Shown here in pieces: positions 55,536 through 63,790 of a stretch of 64,000 nucleotides of DNA. This stretch comes from Betaproteobacteria bacterium (GTDB lineage: Bacteria > Pseudomonadota > Gammaproteobacteria > Burkholderiales > Usitatibacteraceae), in the NCBI GenBank assembly GCA_016708825.1, contig JADJEZ010000003.1, forward strand, positions 186,001-250,000, written 5' to 3'. Each line of letters begins with the position of its first letter. Position 1 is the stretch's first letter. Below the pieces are notes generated by a model. That model was given only the letters and a program-made list of their open reading frames with translations. It was not told where the DNA came from and ran no database searches. Both the position numbers and the translations under genes were made by a program.

Positions 55536-56927
55536 TCAGCACTCCAGGCTCGCGCCGGCTTCCGGCGCCGCGGCGGGCCAGCCGAGGCCCGCCTCGATCG
55601 TCGCCGCGAATTCCACTGCCGTGTGCTCCTCGCCGTGCACGACGAAGGTGTGCGCGGGCGGCTGCCTGAACCCGCCCAGCCACGCGAGGAGCGCATTGCG
55701 GTCCGCGTGGGCCGACAATCCGCCCAGGGTATGGACACTCGCCCGGACCGGCACCGCTTCGCCGAAGAGGCGCGCGGTCCGGGCGCCGTCCACGAGTCGG
55801 CGCCCGAGGGTGCCGGCCGCCTGGAAGCCGGTGAAGAGGATCGCGCATTCCTCGCGGGCGAGGTTGTGCCGCAGGTGGTGGCGGATGCGGCCCGCCTCGC
55901 ACATCCCGCTCGCGGCGATCACGATGGCTCCGGAGCGGATCTTGTTGATGGCCATGGATTCCTCCGGCGTTGCCGTGAATCGCAGGCGAAACGGCAGTCG
56001 CCGCCGGCGCATCGCGTGCACGAAGCGCCCGACCACGGGATCGAGGGTCTCCAGGTGCGCGAAGGTGACCTGCGTCGCCTTGCGCGCGAGCGGGGAATCG
56101 ACGAACACGTTGAGCCCGGAGAGTTCGCCCTGCTCGCAAAGCTCGAAGAGAAGAATGAGGAGTTCCTGTGCGCGCCCGAGGGCGAAGGCCGGGACGACCA
56201 GGTTGCCGCGGCGCCCGCCGAGGGTGTCGTCGCACGCCGCAACGAGTTCGGCAACGGTCTCGTCCATCGGCTTGTGCAGGCGGTTGCCGTAGGTGGATTC
56301 CACGAGGAGCACGTCCGCGCGGGCGACGGTCTCCGGGTCGCGCACGATCGGGCGCGCCGGCTGGCCGAGGTCGCCGGAGAAGACGAGGCGGCGCTCGCGC
56401 CCGCCCTCGCGGACGCGCACCTCGGCGATCGCCGATCCGAGGATGTGGCCGGCGTCGAGGAAGCGCACGCGCACCTGCGGATGGGGCCTGAACTCCACGC
56501 CGTAGGGCACGCCGTTCACGCTGCGCAGGGCGCGCTCGACGTCCTTCGCCGTGAACAGGGGGCGGCGCCGGCGCCGGGACCGGCCCGCGCCTGCGCGACC
56601 CCTGGGTCTTCTCGCGCGCCTGGATGTGCGCGCTGTCCAGGAGCATCACCGGCAGGAGGTCGGCGGTGGCGCGCGTGCAGTAGACGGGCAGCGCCGGCGC
56701 ACGCGACGAGAGCACGGGCAGGAGCCCGCAGTGGTCGAGGTGCGCGTGGGTGACGAGCGCGAAATCGAGCTCCGCGGGGTCGAAGGCGGGAAAGGCGCGG
56801 TTCTTCGGCCCCGCCTCGCGCCCGCCCTGGTGCATGCCGCAATCGACCAGGAAGCGCACGCCTCGGTATCCACGTGGAAGCACGAGCCCGTCACTTCGCG
56901 CGCCGCGCCGAGAAAGCGGATCCGCAT
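55536..56927 (-). CDS. MBL-fold beta-CASP nuclease (RNase J/CPSF-like), two or more frameshifts
   Basis: Three segments form one protein of about 463 residues: MRIRFLGAAREVTGSCFHVDT; then FLVDCGMHQG and the metal motif LVTHAHLDHCGLLPVL, to AHIQAREKTQ; then ERALRSVNGVPYGVEF, VRVRFLDAGHILGSAIAEV, GDLGQPARPI, the beta-CASP region with VVPAFALGRAQELL and the final FVVHGEEHTAVEFA. These are the ordered motifs of bacterial metallo-beta-lactamase RNA exonucleases. Breaks are near 56865 and 56590. Divergent from the cytochrome locus. Confidence 0.87.
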
Positions 56928-56975
56928 GGCACCATTCTAGCTGCGTCGGCGCCACGCGCAGGCGGCCTTTCCCCA

Positions 56976-56989
56976 TTGACCCATATCAA
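56976..56989. promoter_or_regulatory. Fnr/Crp-family box between the nuclease gene and the multiheme locus
   Basis: TTGACCCATATCAA fits TTGA-N6-TCAA, close to the Fnr consensus. It lies 131 bases before the multiheme gene and 49 bases before the nuclease gene. Neither side has a good -10 at the class II distance, so its role is less certain than that of the box at 61645. Confidence 0.45.
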
Positions 56990-57120
56990 CATTGGATACC
57001 CCCCACCGTGAGACCGTTGCCGTCGAAGAAGTCCATGGCCGGCGTCCTCCGGTTTCCGCGCGGTGAAGTCGCCCGGTTTCCGGGCCGGGGGCAAGGGCCG
57101 ATCAGGCAGGAAAACGACAG

Positions 57121-58370
57121 ATGAACCCCGTGACGCTTCGAACCCTCGCGCTCGCCCTGATGCTCGGCCTGCCGCTCGCGGCGATGGCCAAGCAGGCCGC
57201 CACGAAGGCGGCCGATCCGAACGAGAAGTGCCTGGGATGCCACGCCGAGGCGGAGCCTGCCGACAAGAGCGCGGCGGGCAAGCCGGTGCTCGTGGTGCCG
57301 GAGCAGTTCCACGCGTCGATGCACGGGAAGTCGAAGGTCGCCTGCATCGAATGCCACGCCGACGAGGGAATGAAGAAGTATCCCCACAAGTCGCCCGGGC
57401 CCGCGCAGTGCTCGAGCTGCCACGAGAAGGCCGTCCAGGAATACGCCGCCACCGCCCACGGCATCGCGCGGAAAGGGGGCAGCGGCGTGGCGGCCACCTG
57501 CTCCGACTGCCACGGCACCCACGACATCAAGCCGTCGATCGATCCCGCCTCGCTCACGAACCGCGCCCACATCGAGCCGACCTGCGCCACCTGCCACGGC
57601 AGCGAAGCCCTCGTGAAGCAGGGCAAGGTCCCGGGCGGCAACGTGGCGGCGATGTACCACGACAGCATTCACGGCAGGCTTCTCCGGTCGAACGGCAAGT
57701 CGAAGGACCAGGTGCCCATCTGCACCGACTGCCACGGCGCACGACATGCGCCCGAAGAAGGATCCCGAGAGCAACGTCGCCAAGGCCAACATCGCCGAGA
57801 CCTGCGGCACCTGCCACGCCAAGGCGAAGAAGGCCTGGGCGGGCAGCGTCCACGGCAAGATGAAGCGCGCAGCACGTCATGACGGCGCCGGGCTGCACCG
57901 ACTGCCACGGTACCCACACCATCGCGGACCCCAAGACGCCCAAATGGCAGGTCGACGTGATCCGGGAATGCGGCGGATGCCACACGCAGTACATCAAGAC
58001 CTACCGCGACACCTATCACGGCCAGGTGACGGACCTGGGCTACTCCGTCGTGGCCACCTGCTCGAGCTGCCACGGCTCCCACGAGGTGCTGCCGAAGTCG
58101 AACCCGCTGTCCAAGGTGTCCGACGAGCGCATCCTCTCCACCTGCCAGGCGTGCCACGCGAAGGCCAACGCGAACTTCGTGCAGTTCCAGCCGCACGCGA
58201 ACAAGTACAGCAAGGAAAGCGGGCTCATCCTCTACTACACGACCAAGGCCATGCAGCTCTTGCTCGCCGGCGTGTTCGCGTTCTTCGGCCTGCACACGAT
58301 ACTGTGGCTCTACCGGGGGCTCGCGGAGATGCGCAAGCGGCGGGGCGAAGGCAACGAGGAGAAGCATTGA
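57121..58370 (+). CDS. membrane-anchored multiheme cytochrome c, eleven heme motifs, two frameshifts
   Basis: About 416 residues after repair. Signal peptide (MNPVTLRTLALALMLGLPLAAMA), then CxxCH motifs in order: CLGCH, CIECH, CSSCH, CSDCH, CATCH, CTDCH, and after a shift near 57738 CGTCH, and after another near 57878 CTDCH, CGGCH, CSSCH, CQACH. A single transmembrane helix near the C terminus (AMQLLLAGVFAFFGLHTILWLY) leaves the hemes in the periplasm. The stop overlaps the cytochrome b start (TGATG). It likely relays electrons between quinol-reactive cytochrome b and soluble carriers. Confidence 0.85.
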
Positions 58371-59245
58371 TGGCCAGCCAAATCGAAACCGCGGGCGTCA
58401 CGCCGTCGCAGGCGGGGCCCGGCGCCGCACGGCGCTACTACAAGCGCTTCGACCGCGTCGACCGCGTGATGCACGCCGGGCTCATGATCACCTTCATCGG
58501 CTGCGCGATCACCGGCATCCCGCCGCTCTTCTCCGACCACGGCTGGGCCGTCACGCTGGCGGGCTTGCTGGGCGGGTTCAGTGGCTGCGCGCTCATCCAC
58601 CGCATCTGCGCCGGCGATCATGATCCGTGGTCTTCGCCGGCACGTCGCGCGCGTGTTCCTGGGCGCCGCCACGCAGACCGGCTTCCTCGCGATCCTCTGG
58701 GGGCCGAACTCGATGGTGCCGCAGCCCCAGGACGCCGTCGATGCCTAGCGCCACGTGCTCTGGTTCGTGGGCAAGGGGCCCGAGGCCGCAGTTCGACCGC
58801 TACACCTACTGGGAGAAGTTCGACTACTGGGCGGTCTTCTGGGGCATGTTCATCATCGGCGGCTCGGGTCTCATGCTCTGGTTCCCGGTGCAGTTCGCGG
58901 CCTTCCTGCCCGGCTGGATCTTCAACATCGCGACGGTGGTGCACGGCGAGGAGGCGCTCCTCGCCGTGGGCTTCATCTTCACCATCCACTTCTTCAACGG
59001 CCACCTGCGCCCCGAGAAATTCCCGATGGACACCGTGATCTTCACCGGTCGGATCTCCGAGCACGAGCTGAAGGACGAGCGTCCGAACGAATACCGAGCG
59101 CCTGGTGAAGGAAGGCGGGCTCGAGGCGATCGAGGCCACGCCGCCTTCGCCTGCCGCCCAGCTCTTCGGCTGGATCGTGGGGGGCACCGCGGTGATCGTC
59201 GGCACGGTCACGGTGGTCGTGATCGTCTACAGTGTGATCACTTGA
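58370..59245 (+). pseudogene. cytochrome b561-type membrane subunit, several frameshifts and one in-frame TAG
   Basis: Segments in three frames: MASQIETAGVTPSQAGPGAA and VDRVMHAGLMITFIGCAITG; FLAILWGPNSMVPQPQDAVDA, an in-frame TAG at 58746-58748 where a tyrosine is expected, then RHVLWFVGKG; then FDRYTYWEKFDYWAVFWGMF, NIATVVHGEEALLAVGFIFTIHFFNGHLRPEKFPMD; lastly LFGWIVGGTAVIVGTVTVVVIV. Four or five membrane helices with paired histidines match the di-heme cytochrome b/b6-like subunits partnered with multiheme cytochromes. Whether it is truly broken or badly sequenced is open. Confidence 0.75.
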
Positions 59246-59372
59246 CGCGGAGAAGCGAACCCGCAATGAATGGCGCAGGGCCGGCTCGTCCGGCCCTGCC
59301 GCCATGCCGGAGTCGAAGCGTGCCCGGGGCCACGGCCACGCGACGCGCCACAAGCAGGAGGAGCGCAGGAAC

Positions 59373-60783
59373 ATGAAAATCCGAATGGGTCGCAGGACGT
59401 TGATGCTCGGGTCGATCACCTCGATCGTGGTGGTGCTCGTCGGGCTCGCGGCGGTCGGCGCGGCCGGCATCGCGGGATGGGAATACTCCAACAGCAACGC
59501 CTTCTGCGCGACCATGTGCCACGACGTCCACCCGGAGGAGATCGCCGCCCACAAGGTCGGGGCGCACGCCCGTGTGAACTGTGTCGAGTGCCACATGGGC
59601 CGCAATTCCACGCTGCACCTCATGGCATTGAAGCCCACGCACGCAAAGGAGCTGTGGGGCATGATCGTCGGCTACGACAGGCCGATCACCTCCGGCACGC
59701 TGCGCCCGTCGCGCGAGGCCTGCGAGAGCTGCCACTGGCCGAGCGTGGAGCACCACGACAGCATCGCGGTGAAGGTCCGCTATGACGAGAATCCGGAAAG
59801 CAGCGAGTCGCGAACCAGGATCGTCCTGCACACCGGCATGGAAGCGATCCGCGAGGGCTACACCAAGGGCATCCACTGGCACATCCAGAACGAGGTCCGC
59901 TTCGTCTCGCCCGACCCGCAGCGCCGCGAAATCCCCTGGGTCGAGGTGAGGAAGCCCGACGGCACGAAGATCACCTACACGGACGGCGAAACCAAGCTCA
60001 CCGCCCAGCAGATCTCCGCCCTCGAGAAGCGCACCATGGCCTGCTACGACTGCCACAACGAGGTCGGCCACCCCTTTCCCAACCCCGAGACCCTGGTGGA
60101 CGAGGCGATCCGCACCGGGAAGATCGACCGGGCGCTGCCGGCCGCCAAGGCGCGCGCCATGGCGCTGGTCGACACGCTCGGCGAGATGACCGGCGAGCGC
60201 AAGGACCGGGAAGCCAAAGTCGACAAGCTGATCGCGGACCAGGCGGCGAAGGCCGCGACTCCGGCGGAACTCAAGTCGGCGGAGCTGAAGTTCGACAAGG
60301 CGATGCGCGACATCCTGCTCAATGCCTCGTTCCGGGAAAAGGGCTTCAGCTGGAAGTCCTTCGCGAACCACACGGGGCCACGCCGACACGCCGGGCTGCT
60401 TCCGCTGCCACGACGGCAAGCACTACAACGACAAGGGCGAGGCGATCCGCCTGCAATGCACGCTCTGCCATGCCATGCCGCAGGTCACGCGCGAGAACGG
60501 CAAGGGCAGCGTCGCCTCGCTCCTGCCGGAGAAGGCGGGCGAAAAGCAGCCCGCCAGCCACCAGAAGCCCAACTTCATGCACACGCACGCCGACGACGTA
60601 GGGCCGGAGTGCGAGAAGTGCCACGGCACGCCCCTCAAGCGCGGCAAGCAGGGCGGGAACTTCTGCGCCAACCCCGCCTGCCACGGTCGTTCCTGGCCGG
60701 GCATGAACCTGTCGGTCGAGCCGCCGACGAAAGCCTCGGCGGAGCCCGCCAAGGCCGCCGATCAGGCCGCGAAGAAGGGTTAG
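59373..60783 (+). CDS. NapC/NirT-like multiheme cytochrome c, eight heme sites, frameshifted
   Basis: About 470 residues. One N-terminal membrane anchor (LMLGSITSIVVVLVGLAAVGAAGIAGW), then an unusual first heme site CATMCH (CX3CH), CVECH, CESCH and CYDCH. A helical region (DREAKVDKLIADQAAKAATP) follows, one extra base near 60378 shifts the frame, then CFRCH, CTLCH, CEKCH and a CX4CH site CANPACH. NapC/NirT proteins oxidise menaquinol or ubiquinol and pass electrons to periplasmic partners. Its place after the multiheme c and cytochrome b genes points to one respiratory module. Confidence 0.87.
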
Positions 60784-60873
60784 GGGGCGCAAGGGAAATC
60801 GGTCCGCAATGGCCGATTCGATCACGGCGGCGACGGGGATTGGCCCCGGCGCGGCCTTTGACAAGGAGAAGTC

Positions 60874-61158
60874 ATGAAACGCATGTTGATCGTCCTGGCC
60901 GCGACCGGCCTGCTCGCGGGTACCCTTCCGGCCTCGGCCGACGAGGCGCTGTTCAAGTCCAAGGGCTGCGTGAAGTGCCACGATGCGGAGAAGAAGAAGA
61001 AGGGGCCCGCGGTCGCGGCGATGACGGCCAAGCACAAGGCCGACAAGGCTGCCGCCGGCAAGCTGGTCGCCATGCTCAAGGGCAAGGACCACCCCGAGGT
61101 GGACGCAACCGACGACGAGCTGAAGAAACTGGTCGCCCACGCCATCGGCGCCAAGTAG
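60874..61158 (+). CDS. small periplasmic monoheme cytochrome c
   Basis: A 94-residue class I cytochrome c: signal peptide (MKRMLIVLAATGLLAGTLPASA), one heme motif GCVKCHDAEKKKKGPA and a short C-terminal helix DDELKKLVAHAIGAK. A Met ligand is probably in KLVAMLKGKD. AAGGAG lies ahead of the ATG. Last gene of the plus-strand cytochrome series; it resembles the minus-strand cytochrome c encoded opposite, and both likely shuttle electrons to or from the multiheme proteins. Confidence 0.9.
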   Translation: MKRMLIVLAATGLLAGTLPASADEALFKSKGCVKCHDAEKKKKGPAVAAMTAKHKADKAAAGKLVAMLKGKDHPEVDATDDELKKLVAHAIGAK

Positions 61159-61180
61159 CCGCGGCGAGACGAAAAAAAAA

Positions 61181-61204
61181 ACGCCGGCGCAAGCCGGCGT
61201 TTTT
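61181..61204. terminator. bidirectional terminator between the two monoheme cytochrome c genes
   Basis: ACGCCGGC/GCCGGCGT form an 8-base-pair stem with a GCAA loop. A run of nine or ten A residues precedes it and TTTT follows, so it works as an intrinsic terminator for both converging genes. Confidence 0.93.
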
Positions 61205-61223
61205 CATGAACGGCGGGACGGAC

Positions 61224-61534
61224 CTACTGGCGAGGATCCACTTGGTGATCTTGCCCGCGACGGCGGCGTCGCCGCCCTTGACCGTGGTGTGGTCCTCTTC
61301 CACGCCGTCGACCTTGATCTTGCCGCCCTTGGACAGGAAGGCGGTGAGCTTCGCCTCGGCATCGGCCTTGCCCTTGTACTTCTTGGCCACCTCCTTGAAT
61401 GCCGGGCCGTCCTTCTTCTTGTCGACCGCGTGGCACTTGAGGCACTTGTTGCTCTTGGCGAGGCCTTCGTCGGCGGCGACGAGGCCGGGGGCCGCGAAGG
61501 CGGCGATGACGAAGGGAAGGATCAGTCGTTTCAT
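61224..61534 (-). CDS. periplasmic cytochrome c (c551/c552-like), stop lost by one base
   Basis: About 102 residues: signal peptide (MKRLILPFVIAAFAAPGLVAA), heme motif NKCLKCHAVDKKKDGPAF and the end AGKITKWILA. The family normally ends WIL(A/S)Q; here GCCAGTAG suggests one C is missing from GCC CAG TAG, which leaves the frame open through the terminator to 61076. I therefore end the gene at the TAG at 61224-61226. An Fnr-type class II promoter stands upstream (61617-61658). Confidence 0.88.
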
Positions 61535-61616
61535 GCTTTATCTCCTGGGATCAGTGGACGGGACGGGCGCCCGGGCATTGCCGGACAGGGCGGGGCGCGC
61601 CACCTAACGGAAACCT

Positions 61617-61658
61617 GGTATAAAGGGGCCCGGCGGTTGACCGCTTGACGATCGTCAA
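61617..61658 (-). promoter_or_regulatory. Fnr-type class II promoter of the minus-strand cytochrome c gene
   Basis: TTGACGATCGTCAA (61645-61658) is a perfect 14-base palindrome fitting TTGA-N6-TCAA. On the minus strand TATACC (61622-61617) is a fair -10; the predicted start is 61610 and the box centre then lies exactly at -41.5, the standard class II activation geometry for Fnr-family proteins. The leader would be about 75 bases. Confidence 0.75.
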
Positions 61659-61708
61659 ACCGGGAAGTCCCGGCTTCGTTCGTCGGTACCGTGCGGCCCC
61701 GGGGAATC

Positions 61709-61783
61709 TGGTGGGTGGTACTGGGATCGAACCAGTGACCCCTGCCGTGTGAAGGCAGTGCTCTACCGCTGAGCTAACCACCC
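61709..61783 (-). tRNA. tRNA-Val (CAC)
   Basis: A 75-base cloverleaf on the minus strand from GGGTGGT at 61783 to the encoded CCA at 61709. The 7-base acceptor stem pairs GGGTGGT with ACCACCC, the T arm holds GGTTCGATCC, and the anticodon loop TTCACAC between CTGCC and GGCAG gives CAC, reading GTG valine codons. Confidence 0.95.
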
Positions 61784-61880
61784 GGAAGGCGCGCATTTTA
61801 GCGGAATTCCGCGCTGCAGGCACGGCCGCGCGCCGCGCGGCGCCTTAGAATGTGTCCTTACTCCCCCTCGCCAGACTCCC

Positions 61881-63262
61881 ATGGTCCGCACCCGTTTCGC
61901 CCCCAGCCCCACCGGTTACCTACACATCGGCGGCGCCCGCACCGCGCTCTTCTCCTGGGCCTACGCCCGTCGCCATGGCGGCAAGTTCATCCTGCGCGTC
62001 GAGGACACCGACCGCGAGCGCTCCACGCAGGCCTCGGTGCAGGCCATCCTCGAGGGCCTGGCCTGGCTGGGCCTCGACTGGGACGATGGTCCGCACTGCC
62101 AGATGCAGCGTCTCGCCCGCCACGGATAACTCGCCGAGCAGCTGCTTCAGGCCGGCATGGCCTACCGCTGCTACTGCACGAAGGAGGAACTCGAGGCGAT
62201 GCGCGAGGCGCAGGTCGCCCGCGGCGAGAAGCCCCGCTACGACCGGCGCTGGAGAGACTCCACCGAGGCGCCGCCCGCGGGCCGCCCGGCCGTCATCCGG
62301 TTCAAGAACCCGCTCGAGGGCGACGTCACCTGGAACGACCTCGTTAAAGGCCCCATCAGCGTGGCGAACGAGGAGCTGGATGACCTTGTGATTCTGCGCG
62401 CCGACGGCGTGCCGACCTACAACTTCGGCGTGGTGGTCGACGACCTGGACATGGCGATCACGCACGTGATCCGCGGCGACGACCACGTCAACAACACGCC
62501 GCGCCAGATCAACCTCTACCGCGCGCTCGGCGGCGAGATGCCTGCCTTCGGCCACATGCCGATGATCCTGGGCGCGGACGGGCAGCGCCTCTCGAAGCGC
62601 CACGGCGCGGTGAGCGTCCTGCAGTACCGCGACGAGGGTTTCCTGCCCGAGGCGCTGGTGAACTACCTCGCGCGCCTGGGCTGGTCCCACGGCGACGAGG
62701 AGGTCTTCTCACGGGAGCAGCTCGTCGCGTGGTTCGATCTCGAGCACGTGAGCCGCTCGCCGGCGCGCTGGGACCCCGAGAAGCTCAGGTGGATGAACGG
62801 CGAATACCTGAAGCGGATCCCGCCGGCGGAACTCGTGGCGGGAATCGCGCCGCGCAACCCCGCCTGCACGCGGAAATCGTGGCGGCCATGGACCCGGTGG
62901 CGATGACGGCGGTGGGGCAGGGGAGCTGGTCGCTGGTGGGCGAGCACGAGGCCTTCCTGCACGAACTCGCCTCGCCGGTGACGACCGATCGCGCCATCGT
63001 GGACCAGTACCTCGACGCGAAGGGCCGCGCGGTGGTGGGGGATCTCGCCACGGCGCTCGAATCCGCCGACTGGACGGCCGCCGGGGTGAAGGCGGCGCTG
63101 CAGGCCTTCGTGAAGGGCCGAGGCCTCAAGATGCCCGAGGTCATGATGCCGCTTCGCGTGGCCGTGACGCGCAAGGCCCAGACCAAGGCGATCGACGCGA
63201 TCGTGGCGGCGCTGCGCAAGGAAGTGGTGCTGGAGAGGCTGCGCCACGCCGCGGCCGGATAG
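61881..63262 (+). CDS. gltX: glutamyl-tRNA synthetase, one in-frame TAA and one frameshift
   Basis: About 460 residues. RTRFAPSPTGYLHIGGARTALF carries the class I HIGH motif; RVEDTDRERS follows. At 62127-62129 an in-frame TAA stands where an acidic residue is expected (QRLARHG then LAEQLLQAGMAYRCYC), and the same frame continues with VIRGDDHVNNTPRQ and the KMSKS equivalent RLSKRHGAVS. Near 62860 one base is lost or gained and the anticodon-binding domain goes on in another frame to 63262. Being essential, the gene is presumably intact in the cell. Flanked by tRNA genes, including tRNA-Glu. Confidence 0.92.
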
Positions 63263-63310
63263 CCGCCTTTGCATCGCGCGGCCTGCGCCGGTATAATCGC
63301 CGACTCGGTT

Positions 63311-63386
<76 letters not shown>

Positions 63387-63431
63387 AACGAGTTCGACGG
63401 GAACTGGAAGCCGCCAGGCTTCCTTTTTCTT

Positions 63432-63507
63432 GTCCCCATCGTCTAGAGGCCTAGGACACCGCCCTTTCACGGCGATAACCGGGGTTCGAATCCCCGTGGG
63501 GACGCCA
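63432..63507 (+). tRNA. tRNA-Glu (TTC)
   Basis: 76 bases from GTCCCCATCGTCTAGAGGCC to an encoded CCA. The acceptor stem GTCCCC pairs with GGGGAC, the anticodon loop CTTTCAC gives TTC reading GAA and GAG, and the T arm has GGTTCGAATCC. It follows tRNA-Ala by 45 bases and the two are probably co-transcribed. Confidence 0.96.
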
Positions 63508-63545
63508 CAAAGTGAAAAGCCCGCCGCGTGCGGGCTTTTCGCTTT
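63508..63545 (+). terminator. terminator after the tRNA-Ala/tRNA-Glu pair
   Basis: GCCCGC/GCGGGC flanked by AAAA and TTTT, extended outwards to a nearly perfect 17-base-pair stem (CAAAG at the base pairing with CTTTG) around a CGCGT loop. A strong intrinsic terminator working in either direction. Confidence 0.9.
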
Positions 63546-63558
63546 GTGGCATCGCTGC

Positions 63559-63766
63559 GGGGTGCCTCGAGCACCCCCCTGGTTCGACAACCGGAAGTCC
63601 TGCGGACTTCCGGTTGGACGCCGGCCCAGCCCAGTCTTTCCCGGGCCGGCGGTCCGAAGCGCCTGGCTTTGGCGCTTCGGATGCATCGGCCGCGAAGGCG
63701 CTCGCGGCCGATGCACAATTCCCGTGGGACGCGAGCAGCACGAAGGGCCGCGGCGAGCCGCGGCCC
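63559..63766. repeat. array of six perfect hairpins, non-coding
   Basis: Six adjacent inverted repeats of unrelated sequence, each a perfect stem: 7 bp (63559-63577, loop 5), 12 bp (63589-63615, loop 3), 8 bp (63620-63650, loop 15), 10 bp (63654-63680, loop 7), 14 bp (63682-63715, loop 6) and 9 bp (63745-63766, loop 4). Gaps between neighbours are as small as one base. No credible gene lies here; open frames on both strands are spurious. Could be a structured RNA, a protein-binding or recombination site, or a fossil of palindromic elements. Confidence 0.7.
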
Positions 63767-63790
63767 ATCACCATCGCCGGTCCGTGAAGC

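Noticed and set aside
56976..56989. Class II Fnr promoter for the multiheme operon
   Set aside because: No -10 hexamer stands at the required distance on either strand; kept only as a box of uncertain role.
61076..61223. Extension of the minus-strand cytochrome c to 152 residues
   Set aside because: It runs through a strong bidirectional terminator and into the opposing gene; one missing C before TAG explains the open frame.
63430..63787. Overlapping open frames on both strands around tRNA-Glu and the hairpins
   Set aside because: They are translations of tRNA and palindromes (the antisense of tRNA-Glu gives GDSNPGYRRERAVS), a well-known source of spurious genes.
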